DNA of 64,000 bases from Planctomycetaceae bacterium (GTDB lineage Bacteria; Planctomycetota; Planctomycetia; Planctomycetales; Planctomycetaceae): NCBI GenBank assembly GCA_016795145.1, contig JAEUII010000440.1, forward strand, positions 25,706 through 89,705, in the 5' to 3' direction. This document shows, in pieces, positions 43,403 through 52,837 of the stretch. Under the pieces are notes generated by a model. It did no database searches and was not told the origin of the DNA. It saw nothing but the letters and a program-made list of their open reading frames with translations. The position numbers and the translations under genes were made by a program. Each line of letters opens with the position of its first letter. The stretch's first letter is position 1.

Positions 43403-46400
43403 ATGATTCGACGACGAGACAAACGCAGGACTCGCATTTCATCGTACTCCAGCGAACGACTGGAAAGTCGTAGAGTCCTTTCCGGATACTTCAACGATGT
43501 CGACCAGGCGCTGACTCAGGGACCTGGTGCTGCTCTGAATCAGATTTCGACCGCTCTGCATACCCTGGGACCGATCTCCAATCGACTGCCGTTGCTGAAT
43601 AAGCCGGTCCGTGACGTGACCCAGATCACAGATTCGCTTGTAGGGTTAACGAACGAACTTCACAAAGTCCTCCCTGGGCTCGATCCGGGCAGCACGGCGA
43701 CTTTGGTCAGGACACAGATCTACAATCAGCTCAGCAGCCTGGAGATCGTTGGAGATCGCAATGGGAACGGGGTCAGCGATGTGGATGACATTGCAGTGAC
43801 CATTGACACAAACGGTGTTGACCTTGCGATGAATCTGGTGAAATCGGTCACCTTCAACTCGGCATTCGGTATTGGTCTTGATTCCGTTCCGTTTCGTGCC
43901 TCAGGAAATGTCACAGCGTCGATGACTGTGACGCTGTCATATGACAATTTCTCGTTTGGATTTCGGAACGGTGCCTTCTACTTCGATTCAAGTCGTCAGA
44001 ACGAACTGCGATTCCAGATTGACGGGAACTTATCATCAGGTCAGATTCCGAGTTCATTTACGGCGGGCCTCGGATTCCTGAACGTATCAGCTCAGGACGC
44101 AACCCTGGATAACAGGGATCTTGCCGTCCAGCTGACAGTGGACGTAGCAGGCACAGCAGGAGGGCTGACGCTTCAGAATCCACGCCTGAGCGGAAACCTG
44201 GATCTTCAGCTCAATCTGAAGGCAGAAATCACGACGGCCGGTTTTCCTCGTCTTCGCACGACGATGGTGGTTGGATGGCAGTTCAACAATATTGACCTGA
44301 ATACCGGATACGGGTCCTTTGGTGCTCCGACGCTGAAGCTGAACAGTATCGGGATGAACATCAGTTCGCTGACGAGCGGCATCATTCAGACCATGGCACA
44401 GAAGGTTCAGTATGTACTTGAGCCGTTCCAGCCAATACTCGACACTGTTCTCGATCCGATTCCCGGCATCAGCGATTTCTCCCGGGATATCGGAGGACCT
44501 GAAGTCTCGCTGCCATCATTGGCGTCCGCAATGTCACAGTTGCCGAATCCGCCGGAGGCATTCCTGAACTTTGTTCATTCGGCAGAGAAGCTCAAGGCGT
44601 TCTCGAATCAGGTTGATGCACTTGCAAATGATGGTGCGGATGCATGGATTGAAATTGGCTCGTTTGATATCAGCGGTGCTGGAAACTCAAGCCTGCTGAC
44701 GGCAGTTTCTGCGCTGAGTAACCTGGGACTGAGCGACTGGTCCAGTCTGATTCCGGTGTCAGGCAATGGGATTGACTACAACGCCCTGAGACAGCAAATC
44801 GCAGCCAAACTTCCTGGAGGAATTGGCGATCAGATTAACGGTTTGTTCGATCAGCTCACCGCGAGCGTTCAGGAGAACGGACTCTATTACGACTTTCCGA
44901 TTGTGAAGAACCCGACCAGTGTGGCGCTTGGGTTCCTGCTGGGCAGAGATGCAGATCTGGTGACACTGTCAGGTCGATACCATCTGGTGCTGGATCACGA
45001 GATCAATGTGTCGCCGGTCGATGGGATTGTCATCATTATCCACCCGGCAATGGACTTCGACGCATTTGCGAAGGTCGGGTTCGATACTCGGGGGCTAAGA
45101 GATGCGATGGCTCCACTGTATTCCGGCGGCAATTTCAACAGCAGTGCACTGCTTAATGGTCTGTACATCGACAAGTCGACTCACCTGAATGTCACGGGAA
45201 GTGTTGACCTTCGCGTTGGCCCGGGGATTCCTCAGGCAAATCTGACCGTCGGAGGTGGAATGTCGGCCGGAATCACCATGACCATGGACAACTCGCGCAA
45301 CCTTCAGGAGCCAGCAAAACTCAGACCATTCGCCGGGGAGCTTGGTGACTGTTTCTTTTTAGTGGGCGGCAGCATGAAGGCCCGTGCATCCGTTGGCATT
45401 TCCGTGGGAGGTGAAGTCGGCGGCAAGTTCGTTGGCATCAAAAAGGAATGGACGTTTGCCGAAGCGACGATCTTCGAATTTCAGACGGACTGTATTCCAA
45501 ACCCACAGGAACTGAGTCCGTCGCCAGTGGTCCCCGTGGTTCTTGCGACTCTGGCGGGAGACACGCTGACACTCGCAGCGGGATCACAGTCTTTCTTGCG
45601 CGGTCCATTGGCTGCAGCGACGAGAGAGAACTTCACGGTGCGCCGGTTCTTCTATGATCGCCCGGGTGGTTTGCCGGGAATCAGGGTGTCCGTCAGCGCG
45701 TTTGGAGTGACCCAGAACTTCTCGGGTTTTTCGGTTCATCGAATCGTTGCCGACGGCGGAACAGATGATGACGAGATCCACGTTTATGGGAACTTTGACG
45801 AGGTGCGTCTGAATGGAGGATCAGGCAATGACATACTTGAGTTCCGCGGCATTGGAAGCGTTGTGCTGAACGGCGATGATGGCGCGGATACTTTGCGAGC
45901 GGAAAACGGTGTTCAGAACCTGCTGTCTATGAATGGAGGCACCGGTTACGACAAGATCTACATTGGTGCCGGACGACTTGATGGGATTCAGACCAGCCTG
46001 ATCACCGGCGTCATAAACGCTGGGCCGGATGGTGGCAGTCTGTACTTCGACAATTCTGAGGAAACGGAAGATACGACGTACGAGTTCATTCGCCCGGCTG
46101 TAGGCGACATAGAAAGTGCGATACCTGGCTGGCGATTGATCGTGAGTCGTGGAGGTCAGAATCCCTATTCGAGCACTTTCAGGTTCTATCCAGGGTTTGA
46201 AGTGCTTCAATTGATTTCCGGGTCAGGGAATGACCAGTTCCTTGGGTATGCACCCCTGTATTCGCAAATCGAAGGCCGAGCTGGTGATGATGTCTGTCGA
46301 GTCTATGATCCACTGAATACGACTTCGTTGCCTGTCTTTGGGGACAACTACCGCTATGTATTTGATGGAGGCGCGGGGAATGACAGCTTACCCCTGATTA

Positions 46401-49400
46401 ATACCGGGGCCAGCAACAGTCTTGTTGTCACGCTGGAAACAAACGGTGAAGGACGCAACAGCGCAGGTTGGGGACTGACCACGTCAACATTCACTGGCTC
46501 ACTCTATTTGCCGAATGTCGAAAACGTATCGGTTGTGCAAAACAGTTTCAGCCACACGAATGTTAAGTCGTGGACTGGATCGTCGCTGAAGATCTCCGGC
46601 GGATTATCAGCTTATGTTGAGACATCCAACTACTGGTCAACTCTGACAAATGTCGATGTGACGAATGTTCCTCTGATTGCTGTAAGTGATCGCGATTGGG
46701 CTGGCTTTGCGACTCTCGGAATGACAACCAGATACGTCTATAAGGACCTTTACAACGCACGTGGCGTTCATGTCAATTTTGATGACACAGCACGCTCGTT
46801 CATCATCGATGGATCTTCACGGTACTATGGCTTTGCGATTCTGGACCTCGCACTCGCGGATCGTCCGGGCCTGACTCAGGTTGTTGTATCCGGAAACAAA
46901 ACCTATTCGACTCAGCTGAGTATCGAGCCGGCTGATTACAATTACGATTCCATAAATCATGACTGGCTGTTTGAAGACGACATGATTTCTGGCGGAAACC
47001 TGCGAGTACAGACCATCGACATTCAGGCTCTCTCGCTCAACATCGGCAACACTCCTGGGCGCATCGAGATTCAGCCCGTTGCAGGTAGTATTCAGAGTAT
47101 CACGGCCTCCGGTTCTCCAGGTGATGATCAGTTTATTGTCGGATCCGTTACCTCACCATTTAGTACGACGATCCATGCCAATCTTCTGCTCGACGGCCGC
47201 GGTGAGGGTGACGACACCGTCGTTATTCACGATGAGTCACTCGTGGAACGACAGAACTATGAATTGCTCTATGGTTATCTCAGAAACACAAGATCACAGT
47301 ATTCCGTAGGGACGAAGTCTGCGCAGACAACGTTGTTTTCTTCAGCGACATATGACACTCACTTCGACATCGGCGGCTGGACCGCAGCGGACTGGGATCT
47401 GGTCTGTGGAACCGGGAATGACTCCTTCTCCATTTCTGATTTTGATGGACAGCGTGGTCGACTGACGCTTCAGGGTGGCTCAGGAATCAACTCACTGGCA
47501 CTCGATAATTCTGTCTGGCCCTCCACCAGAACCGCGTACATCTATTCCGATCACATCCGCTTTGCAGGACACGATCTGCAGGACGAGAGCGATCATTATG
47601 GAAGTGCTCCGCCATCTCCTGATGCAGGATCTCCCTGGAATGGACGCGCGTTTTACGATGGTGTCCAGTCCATTCAGTACACGGGGACGATCAATCAACT
47701 GGGTGACTCGGGACGAGGAATCAATCGTGTCTCCGTGGTCAGTACAATTCCGGAAGTGAGCGTTGATGTTCGTGGCAACGCGGGCTCCGATGAGTTCGTC
47801 AGTCTTGGCACCGAGGATGGTCTGTTAGGGATGCTGGATGCCATTTTGGGCTCCGTCACTGTGTCGGGAGGATTTGATCCGAATCTTCAACTGGATCACA
47901 TTCTGGTCTTCGATACTCTCAGTCAAGATGGATGCTCTTTCGAGATAGCTCCGAATACCGTCAAACGCGGCGGTGCGAATATCATGACGATAACAGGACT
48001 CTTCGAACAGAAGGTGTTCACTGGCAGTGGGGCAGATGACATCCTGATTAGCTCCAGCGATGTCACCGTGCTGGCAGGTCCAGGAGCTGATCATGTGACA
48101 ATTTCAGGAGGGCGCAATCTGATCGTGCACGGAGAGCAGGGCGACGATGTGGTTGTTGTCCAGACACTCAATCCGAGCAATGGCAGCGTGAATACTCAGC
48201 TGTTTGGCGATGAAGGCCGTGATGAATTTCGATTCCAGGGCTCCGGGCTTGTGTTTAATCCCTCGCCAGCTCTCCTGGTTCAGGGTGGAACCGAGATCGA
48301 TTCCGTGATCTGGGACGATACGGGAGCGCCAGGTTCGCAGGCTTGGACCTTCAACACGACGGGATTCGGGCGAACAGCCGGTCCGATTGTGGAAACTTCC
48401 ACGACAGAACTGATTCAGGTGACCGCAACAGATGGACCGGACCAGTTCGTCATATTGGGAACGGAAGCGGCCCTTGAAGTCAGGTCGAAGGCTGGCACTG
48501 ACTCATTCTTCATTGGTGGTCTCCCGGGATCTGCTGGATCTACTCGTTCGATCCAGGCAAGTGTTTTCCTGGAATCCTCAGCCTCTGAGCCCGATGAGAT
48601 CCTCGTCAACGATCGTGCCGATACTGTTGGACGTCGCGTACACTCGAGTCCTGGGAGAATCGGTGCTGCAATTGGCGACGATTTGTTTGGTCCAGGTGGC
48701 AGTCTTCGCTGGAAAGGCCAGAATCAGGTTCGACTGAACCTGTCTGATTCAGGCTCCGACACCGTGATTATTCGACCGGATACCATTGTCCCTCTGGCAG
48801 TCTTCGCGGGAGGCCCGACCGCGGCACGTGGCGATGCTCTGACGTTTGATGTGACCGGCCTTGCTTCCTATCAGTTCATGCCTGGGCTGCCTGGGGCGGG
48901 GATACTTACAGGTTCGTTCGGGACAGTTTCGACAGCAGACTTTGAGTCGGGGCCTGAGTTTGTCTCGGTCAATACACCAGTCATTACAGGGCCGACCGCA
49001 ACGACAGCCGAGCAACAACCGAAGATTCAATGGCAGTCGGTCGCGGATGCCATCAGTTTCGATATCTGGTTCGCGGATTTGAATGTCAGTCCTGCCGGCG
49101 TTACTCGAGACACTGTCACCCTTTCTGAATGGGTTCCTCCACGGGCGCTCGCAATCGGTCAATACAGAGTTTGGGTTCGTGCCCGTACTGCGGACAACCA
49201 GTTGACTCCCTGGAGTTTGCCGCTCACGTTTCGTGTCAACACTCCTGTTACCATGGTGCCTTTGGAGTACCGACAGAACACTCTGCGACCAGCAATTCGC
49301 TGGGAGGTACTCCCTGGCGCCGTGCGGTATGAGATTCAGGTTGATGATACGACTCGCGGAATTCAGAAGTTTGTCAGTCTGTCGAATCTGGCGACGAATC

Positions 49401-50362
49401 AGTTTGTTCCGGATGTGGACTGGCCTCTCGGAAACTACAAGATTTGGGTTCGAGGAATTGACCGGAACAATCGTGCGGCTCGATGGGCGACGGCTATCAC
49501 GCTATCCGTGTCGGCCGCACCAGTCGCCCTGACGCCTGTCCTTCCAACATTCGAAAACGTTCCGGAGTTTACCTGGACAACTCTTCCCGGAGCCGTGTCT
49601 TACGATTTGCAGTTGAGAAATCGAACGACGGGAATGATTTTCGACTATCCAGATCTTCGTTTGTCCCGCTGGACGCCGGATTCTCCATTTTCTGATGGCA
49701 ACTGGAGCTGGTACATCCGTGGCCAGTCTGAGTTTGGTGCAAGGACATTCTGGAGTTCGCGTGCGGACTTCTATGTTGGAGGACGTCCCACTCTATTGTC
49801 TCCGTTGGGAACAGTGAACGGACCTCCTTTGATTCAATGGACGCCGGTGACAGGCGCTCTGAGGTACGAATTGACCGTCAACAGAACAGATGTTCCATCC
49901 AGAGTCATCCAGGAGACTACTCTGACACAGGCACAGTTTGCGCCAGCCAGGCCACTGGCCTCCGGGACCTATCGAGCATGGGTTCGTGCCGTCAGTGTTT
50001 CAGGTCAAATGAGTCCCTGGAGCACCGTTCTGGAATTTCAGATTGCCCAGCAGGTATCAGATCACACAGAGAAGCCCGACGTTGGCCCCTGGAATTCCGA
50101 AGTTGTTCTCACGGAGTTCATCTCGATCTGGCAGATTCGGACGCCCGAGATCCCGGACGTTGCGTTCGTGACCAGGGGAGTACCAATGAAGACACAACGT
50201 TCTGAAACAACCTTGGAACGGACGTTGGCCAACCCGGGCATGCTGAACACGGAGGACTTGCATCCAACACCCAGATCGGAAGACTGCTTGAGCGAATGGC
50301 TGGAGTCACTGATGGAGAGAGATTTGCAGTTTGTCTTCGATGAAGTTCTTGTTGCGATATGA
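43403..50362 (+). CDS. Giant LEPR-XLL-type surface protein with Fn3-like C-terminal repeats
   Basis: 2,319 residues from ATG 43403. The N-terminus is very basic, followed by S-E-R-L-E-S-R-R-V-L-S-G, a variant of the planctomycete LEPR-XLL sorting motif. A calcium-binding-like D-R-N-G-N-G-V-S-D-V-D-D lies near residue 120. The long middle is beta-rich; from about 45760 it carries G-G-S-G-N-D-I-like and D-D-G-A-D-T-like segments resembling RTX-type turns. Four Fn3-like repeats end the repeat part (about nt 48970-50040), each with a W-V-R motif, then a 105-residue tail. This is an exported cell-surface or extracellular protein, possibly an adhesin or envelope component. The terminal repeats match those of the protein at 1-6039. 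Kinase and sigma genes lie immediately upstream. Confidence 0.88.
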   Translation: MIRRRDKRRTRISSYSSERLESRRVLSGYFNDVDQALTQGPGAALNQISTALHTLGPISNRLPLLNKPVRDVTQITDSLVGLTNELHKVLPGLDPGSTATLVRTQIYNQLSSLEIVGDRNGNGVSDVDDIAVTIDTNGVDLAMNLVKSVTFNSAFGIGLDSVPFRASGNVTASMTVTLSYDNFSFGFRNGAFYFDSSRQNELRFQIDGNLSSGQIPSSFTAGLGFLNVSAQDATLDNRDLAVQLTVDVAGTAGGLTLQNPRLSGNLDLQLNLKAEITTAGFPRLRTTMVVGWQFNNIDLNTGYGSFGAPTLKLNSIGMNISSLTSGIIQTMAQKVQYVLEPFQPILDTVLDPIPGISDFSRDIGGPEVSLPSLASAMSQLPNPPEAFLNFVHSAEKLKAFSNQVDALANDGADAWIEIGSFDISGAGNSSLLTAVSALSNLGLSDWSSLIPVSGNGIDYNALRQQIAAKLPGGIGDQINGLFDQLTASVQENGLYYDFPIVKNPTSVALGFLLGRDADLVTLSGRYHLVLDHEINVSPVDGIVIIIHPAMDFDAFAKVGFDTRGLRDAMAPLYSGGNFNSSALLNGLYIDKSTHLNVTGSVDLRVGPGIPQANLTVGGGMSAGITMTMDNSRNLQEPAKLRPFAGELGDCFFLVGGSMKARASVGISVGGEVGGKFVGIKKEWTFAEATIFEFQTDCIPNPQELSPSPVVPVVLATLAGDTLTLAAGSQSFLRGPLAAATRENFTVRRFFYDRPGGLPGIRVSVSAFGVTQNFSGFSVHRIVADGGTDDDEIHVYGNFDEVRLNGGSGNDILEFRGIGSVVLNGDDGADTLRAENGVQNLLSMNGGTGYDKIYIGAGRLDGIQTSLITGVINAGPDGGSLYFDNSEETEDTTYEFIRPAVGDIESAIPGWRLIVSRGGQNPYSSTFRFYPGFEVLQLISGSGNDQFLGYAPLYSQIEGRAGDDVCRVYDPLNTTSLPVFGDNYRYVFDGGAGNDSLPLINTGASNSLVVTLETNGEGRNSAGWGLTTSTFTGSLYLPNVENVSVVQNSFSHTNVKSWTGSSLKISGGLSAYVETSNYWSTLTNVDVTNVPLIAVSDRDWAGFATLGMTTRYVYKDLYNARGVHVNFDDTARSFIIDGSSRYYGFAILDLALADRPGLTQVVVSGNKTYSTQLSIEPADYNYDSINHDWLFEDDMISGGNLRVQTIDIQALSLNIGNTPGRIEIQPVAGSIQSITASGSPGDDQFIVGSVTSPFSTTIHANLLLDGRGEGDDTVVIHDESLVERQNYELLYGYLRNTRSQYSVGTKSAQTTLFSSATYDTHFDIGGWTAADWDLVCGTGNDSFSISDFDGQRGRLTLQGGSGINSLALDNSVWPSTRTAYIYSDHIRFAGHDLQDESDHYGSAPPSPDAGSPWNGRAFYDGVQSIQYTGTINQLGDSGRGINRVSVVSTIPEVSVDVRGNAGSDEFVSLGTEDGLLGMLDAILGSVTVSGGFDPNLQLDHILVFDTLSQDGCSFEIAPNTVKRGGANIMTITGLFEQKVFTGSGADDILISSSDVTVLAGPGADHVTISGGRNLIVHGEQGDDVVVVQTLNPSNGSVNTQLFGDEGRDEFRFQGSGLVFNPSPALLVQGGTEIDSVIWDDTGAPGSQAWTFNTTGFGRTAGPIVETSTTELIQVTATDGPDQFVILGTEAALEVRSKAGTDSFFIGGLPGSAGSTRSIQASVFLESSASEPDEILVNDRADTVGRRVHSSPGRIGAAIGDDLFGPGGSLRWKGQNQVRLNLSDSGSDTVIIRPDTIVPLAVFAGGPTAARGDALTFDVTGLASYQFMPGLPGAGILTGSFGTVSTADFESGPEFVSVNTPVITGPTATTAEQQPKIQWQSVADAISFDIWFADLNVSPAGVTRDTVTLSEWVPPRALAIGQYRVWVRARTADNQLTPWSLPLTFRVNTPVTMVPLEYRQNTLRPAIRWEVLPGAVRYEIQVDDTTRGIQKFVSLSNLATNQFVPDVDWPLGNYKIWVRGIDRNNRAARWATAITLSVSAAPVALTPVLPTFENVPEFTWTTLPGAVSYDLQLRNRTTGMIFDYPDLRLSRWTPDSPFSDGNWSWYIRGQSEFGARTFWSSRADFYVGGRPTLLSPLGTVNGPPLIQWTPVTGALRYELTVNRTDVPSRVIQETTLTQAQFAPARPLASGTYRAWVRAVSVSGQMSPWSTVLEFQIAQQVSDHTEKPDVGPWNSEVVLTEFISIWQIRTPEIPDVAFVTRGVPMKTQRSETTLERTLANPGMLNTEDLHPTPRSEDCLSEWLESLMERDLQFVFDEVLVAI

Positions 50363-50528
50363 GGCAACAGAAGTTGACGCGGCGGTCCAATTCTGAACAG
50401 ATCGAGGAGACAAAACAAAAATCCAAAATTGTTGTCACAGATCTTCCGGCGGCTGGTACGGGGGGTATTCGAGGACGCAAACAAGTGTCCTGACCCGCAA
50501 AAATACTCAGCTTTTCAGGAGATTTCCG

Positions 50529-52613
50529 ATGGTTCGCCCCGCAAAATTCTGTCGCATGGCTCGACGTTTCGCTCAGAACGTTCTTTGTTTTCTTGCACTC
50601 GTCGCTGGTGGACTTTGCTACTCCGGTCAGGCTCTTGGTACCGAGCCTGTAATCTCCGGCCGCACGACTGTGAAGGTGTCGGACATTGGTGTGAGTGACG
50701 TTCAGATTTCATTGAAGACACAGGTCAAGCACTACACAGCTCTGAAACAGATGGGAGGCAACTTTGCTTTGCTGGCCCGTCAAATTGGAATGGACGATCG
50801 CAACTGGTCCAGCATGAATGATCTGACCGGTGAGTTCAACGACACGGTGAATGAAGTGAAGATGAAGTTCTGTGCACCGGCTTCAGCGCGCAACGTCAAA
50901 GGCAATCACTGGGTCATTCGCATGAACTCCGGAACCGGTTGCCAGCTGGTTTCATCGTCGGGTTCTCATGTCACGCTGATGTCGGCCGAGACCACAGACA
51001 TCGGTCTCGGGACGATGGTAATCGATGTCGAACTTCCTGCCGGTGCAACGAATGCCACATTCGACAGTCAGAAGTGCGAGATCACTTACGACTTCACTCC
51101 GAACGTGACCAGCGGCACGAACGCAGAACTGCAGTTCGAAGTCGATCACAAGACGACTCTCATGAGCAGCCTGGCAAAGAACTACAGCAATCCCAGCTTC
51201 AACTATCTTTGGGCTGCTCGAGCAACAGCGAAGAACACCGGCGATCAGATTCTGAACAACTATCGAGTTCGATTCCGAGTCGCGGAGATGGGCAGCTGGA
51301 GCTCATGGCAGCGTGTCGCAAAGCTGTATCCTGGTCAGACTGTGGTCGATCCGTTCTTCCCGATCTTTGATCTCGAGAAGGTGATGTCAATGAACGGTTC
51401 ACGACCGGCCGTGATTGAGGTCGAGTACGAATATGAAGAGATCGACGGCAGCAAAGTTCAGGAATCGGATTCCTTTCCGGTTCAGGTCCTTAGCCGCAAC
51501 GAAGTCATCTTCTCCAGCCTGAAGCCGGAACAGATCACAGGGTTCATCGATCAGTTCGACTATGCTCCGGCACTGATGACATCCATGACAACTCCTGCAG
51601 ACCCGGTCGTCCAGCAGCTTGCCGGCCGAATCAACGGAATGGCCGCGCAGAGCTACGGTCAGTCGATTGCGGCAAGCCAGTCGGATGACCAGTGCGTCGC
51701 CTTCATGAGTGCCATGCACCACTTCATGACATCGAATCGAGTCGCCTACCAGTCACCTCCGGGCCTGCTGACTCAGGGCAATCAGGGCCAGCACATCAAA
51801 TATCCTCGCGACGTGCTGCGAAACCGAGCTGGTACCTGCGTCGACCTTGCCGTCACCTGGGCCAGTGTGTGTGAAGCGGTTGGACTGGAACCCGCCATCA
51901 TTCTGATCCCTGGCCATGCATTTCCGGCCGTCAAGCTTCCTCAGTCAAAGCAGTGGCTGGCAATCGAATCCACCATGCTGAACTCAACTTTCAAGGAAGC
52001 GGTCGAACGAGGAGATGCGGAACTGAGCCAGGCATTGAAGGGCGAACATTACCTGATCGATATCACGGAAGTTCGACGAATGGGTGTTCTGAGCCTGGAT
52101 CTTCCCAACGTGTCTGAAGAGTACCTGACGAATCTGGGATACACGTTCGAAGCTCAGCAGTTTGAACGAGCAGCTCAGCAGGAAGAAGCGGCTGCGAATC
52201 AGAACCAGACTGAAGGCCAGCAGGATCAGGGACAGGATCAGGGTGCGGATCAGGGTGAATCGAACGACGCAACCTCACCAGCACCTGATTCGGAACCAAC
52301 GGTTACTCTGACGACGATCGACAATGTTGGCGGGCACTGGGGTGGATTCAATCTGGTGACGGAAAAGAAGACCTGGGTTGAGTTCTCTCTGAACGGTGAC
52401 TCCAGCTTCGAAGCTGTCCTTCGAACTCACGAAGACGACGGAACAACCAGCGAACAGGCCTTCGCCGGCAACTGGGCCATGCGAAAGTCTGACCTCGTCC
52501 TGCGAGGACAGAACGGAAGCGAAGTCGTGTTCCATGTCGAAGTGGTCGGAGACAACCTGAAGGTGTGGGATGACAATGACCCGGGTTATCTGGTGCTGAA
52601 GAAGATCGGATGA
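50529..52613 (+). CDS. Secreted transglutaminase-like cysteine-protease-fold protein
   Basis: 694 residues with AGGAG before the ATG. A signal peptide spans about 1-37 (V-L-C-F-L-A-L-V-A-G-G-L). The first 380 residues are beta-rich domains with a Tyr/Glu-rich stretch. The transglutaminase-like core has Cys437 in R-A-G-T-C-V-D, His463 in G-H-A-F, and a third residue that is Glu480 in A-I-E-S-T-M rather than the usual Asp. A Gln/Asp/Gly-rich linker at about 555-580 leads to a C-terminal lipocalin-like or beta-sandwich domain. It may be a peptidase, cross-linker or processing enzyme acting on the neighbouring giant protein; this is inference from position. Confidence 0.82.
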   Translation: MVRPAKFCRMARRFAQNVLCFLALVAGGLCYSGQALGTEPVISGRTTVKVSDIGVSDVQISLKTQVKHYTALKQMGGNFALLARQIGMDDRNWSSMNDLTGEFNDTVNEVKMKFCAPASARNVKGNHWVIRMNSGTGCQLVSSSGSHVTLMSAETTDIGLGTMVIDVELPAGATNATFDSQKCEITYDFTPNVTSGTNAELQFEVDHKTTLMSSLAKNYSNPSFNYLWAARATAKNTGDQILNNYRVRFRVAEMGSWSSWQRVAKLYPGQTVVDPFFPIFDLEKVMSMNGSRPAVIEVEYEYEEIDGSKVQESDSFPVQVLSRNEVIFSSLKPEQITGFIDQFDYAPALMTSMTTPADPVVQQLAGRINGMAAQSYGQSIAASQSDDQCVAFMSAMHHFMTSNRVAYQSPPGLLTQGNQGQHIKYPRDVLRNRAGTCVDLAVTWASVCEAVGLEPAIILIPGHAFPAVKLPQSKQWLAIESTMLNSTFKEAVERGDAELSQALKGEHYLIDITEVRRMGVLSLDLPNVSEEYLTNLGYTFEAQQFERAAQQEEAAANQNQTEGQQDQGQDQGADQGESNDATSPAPDSEPTVTLTTIDNVGGHWGGFNLVTEKKTWVEFSLNGDSSFEAVLRTHEDDGTTSEQAFAGNWAMRKSDLVLRGQNGSEVVFHVEVVGDNLKVWDDNDPGYLVLKKIG

Positions 52614-52837
52614 AAGATGAGTTGTTGGTCAAAAGCTGAGAGCGGAGAGCTGAAAGCGGAGGGCTGGGGAGACCTGGCTGCTCCGCTTTTTTGTTGAATG
52701 AACATTGTTCTTAGTTCTTAGTTCATGGTTCCTGGTTGGTTAGCGAACATTGCGGGAGTGACGCTGGAATCGGATGTACGGCACTGATACTCTTTCGAGC
52801 TGACGCATGGTGTATGCGGTGCCTGATAGGTTTTCTG

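Noticed and set aside
52620..52735. Short AG-rich and TTCTTAGTTC-like repeats between genes
   Set aside because: Simple imperfect duplications without a repeated counterpart elsewhere in the window.
52736..52837. N-terminal extension of the kinase at 52838
   Set aside because: The extra 34 residues are low-complexity, and the conserved kinase start with two ATG codons lies directly downstream.
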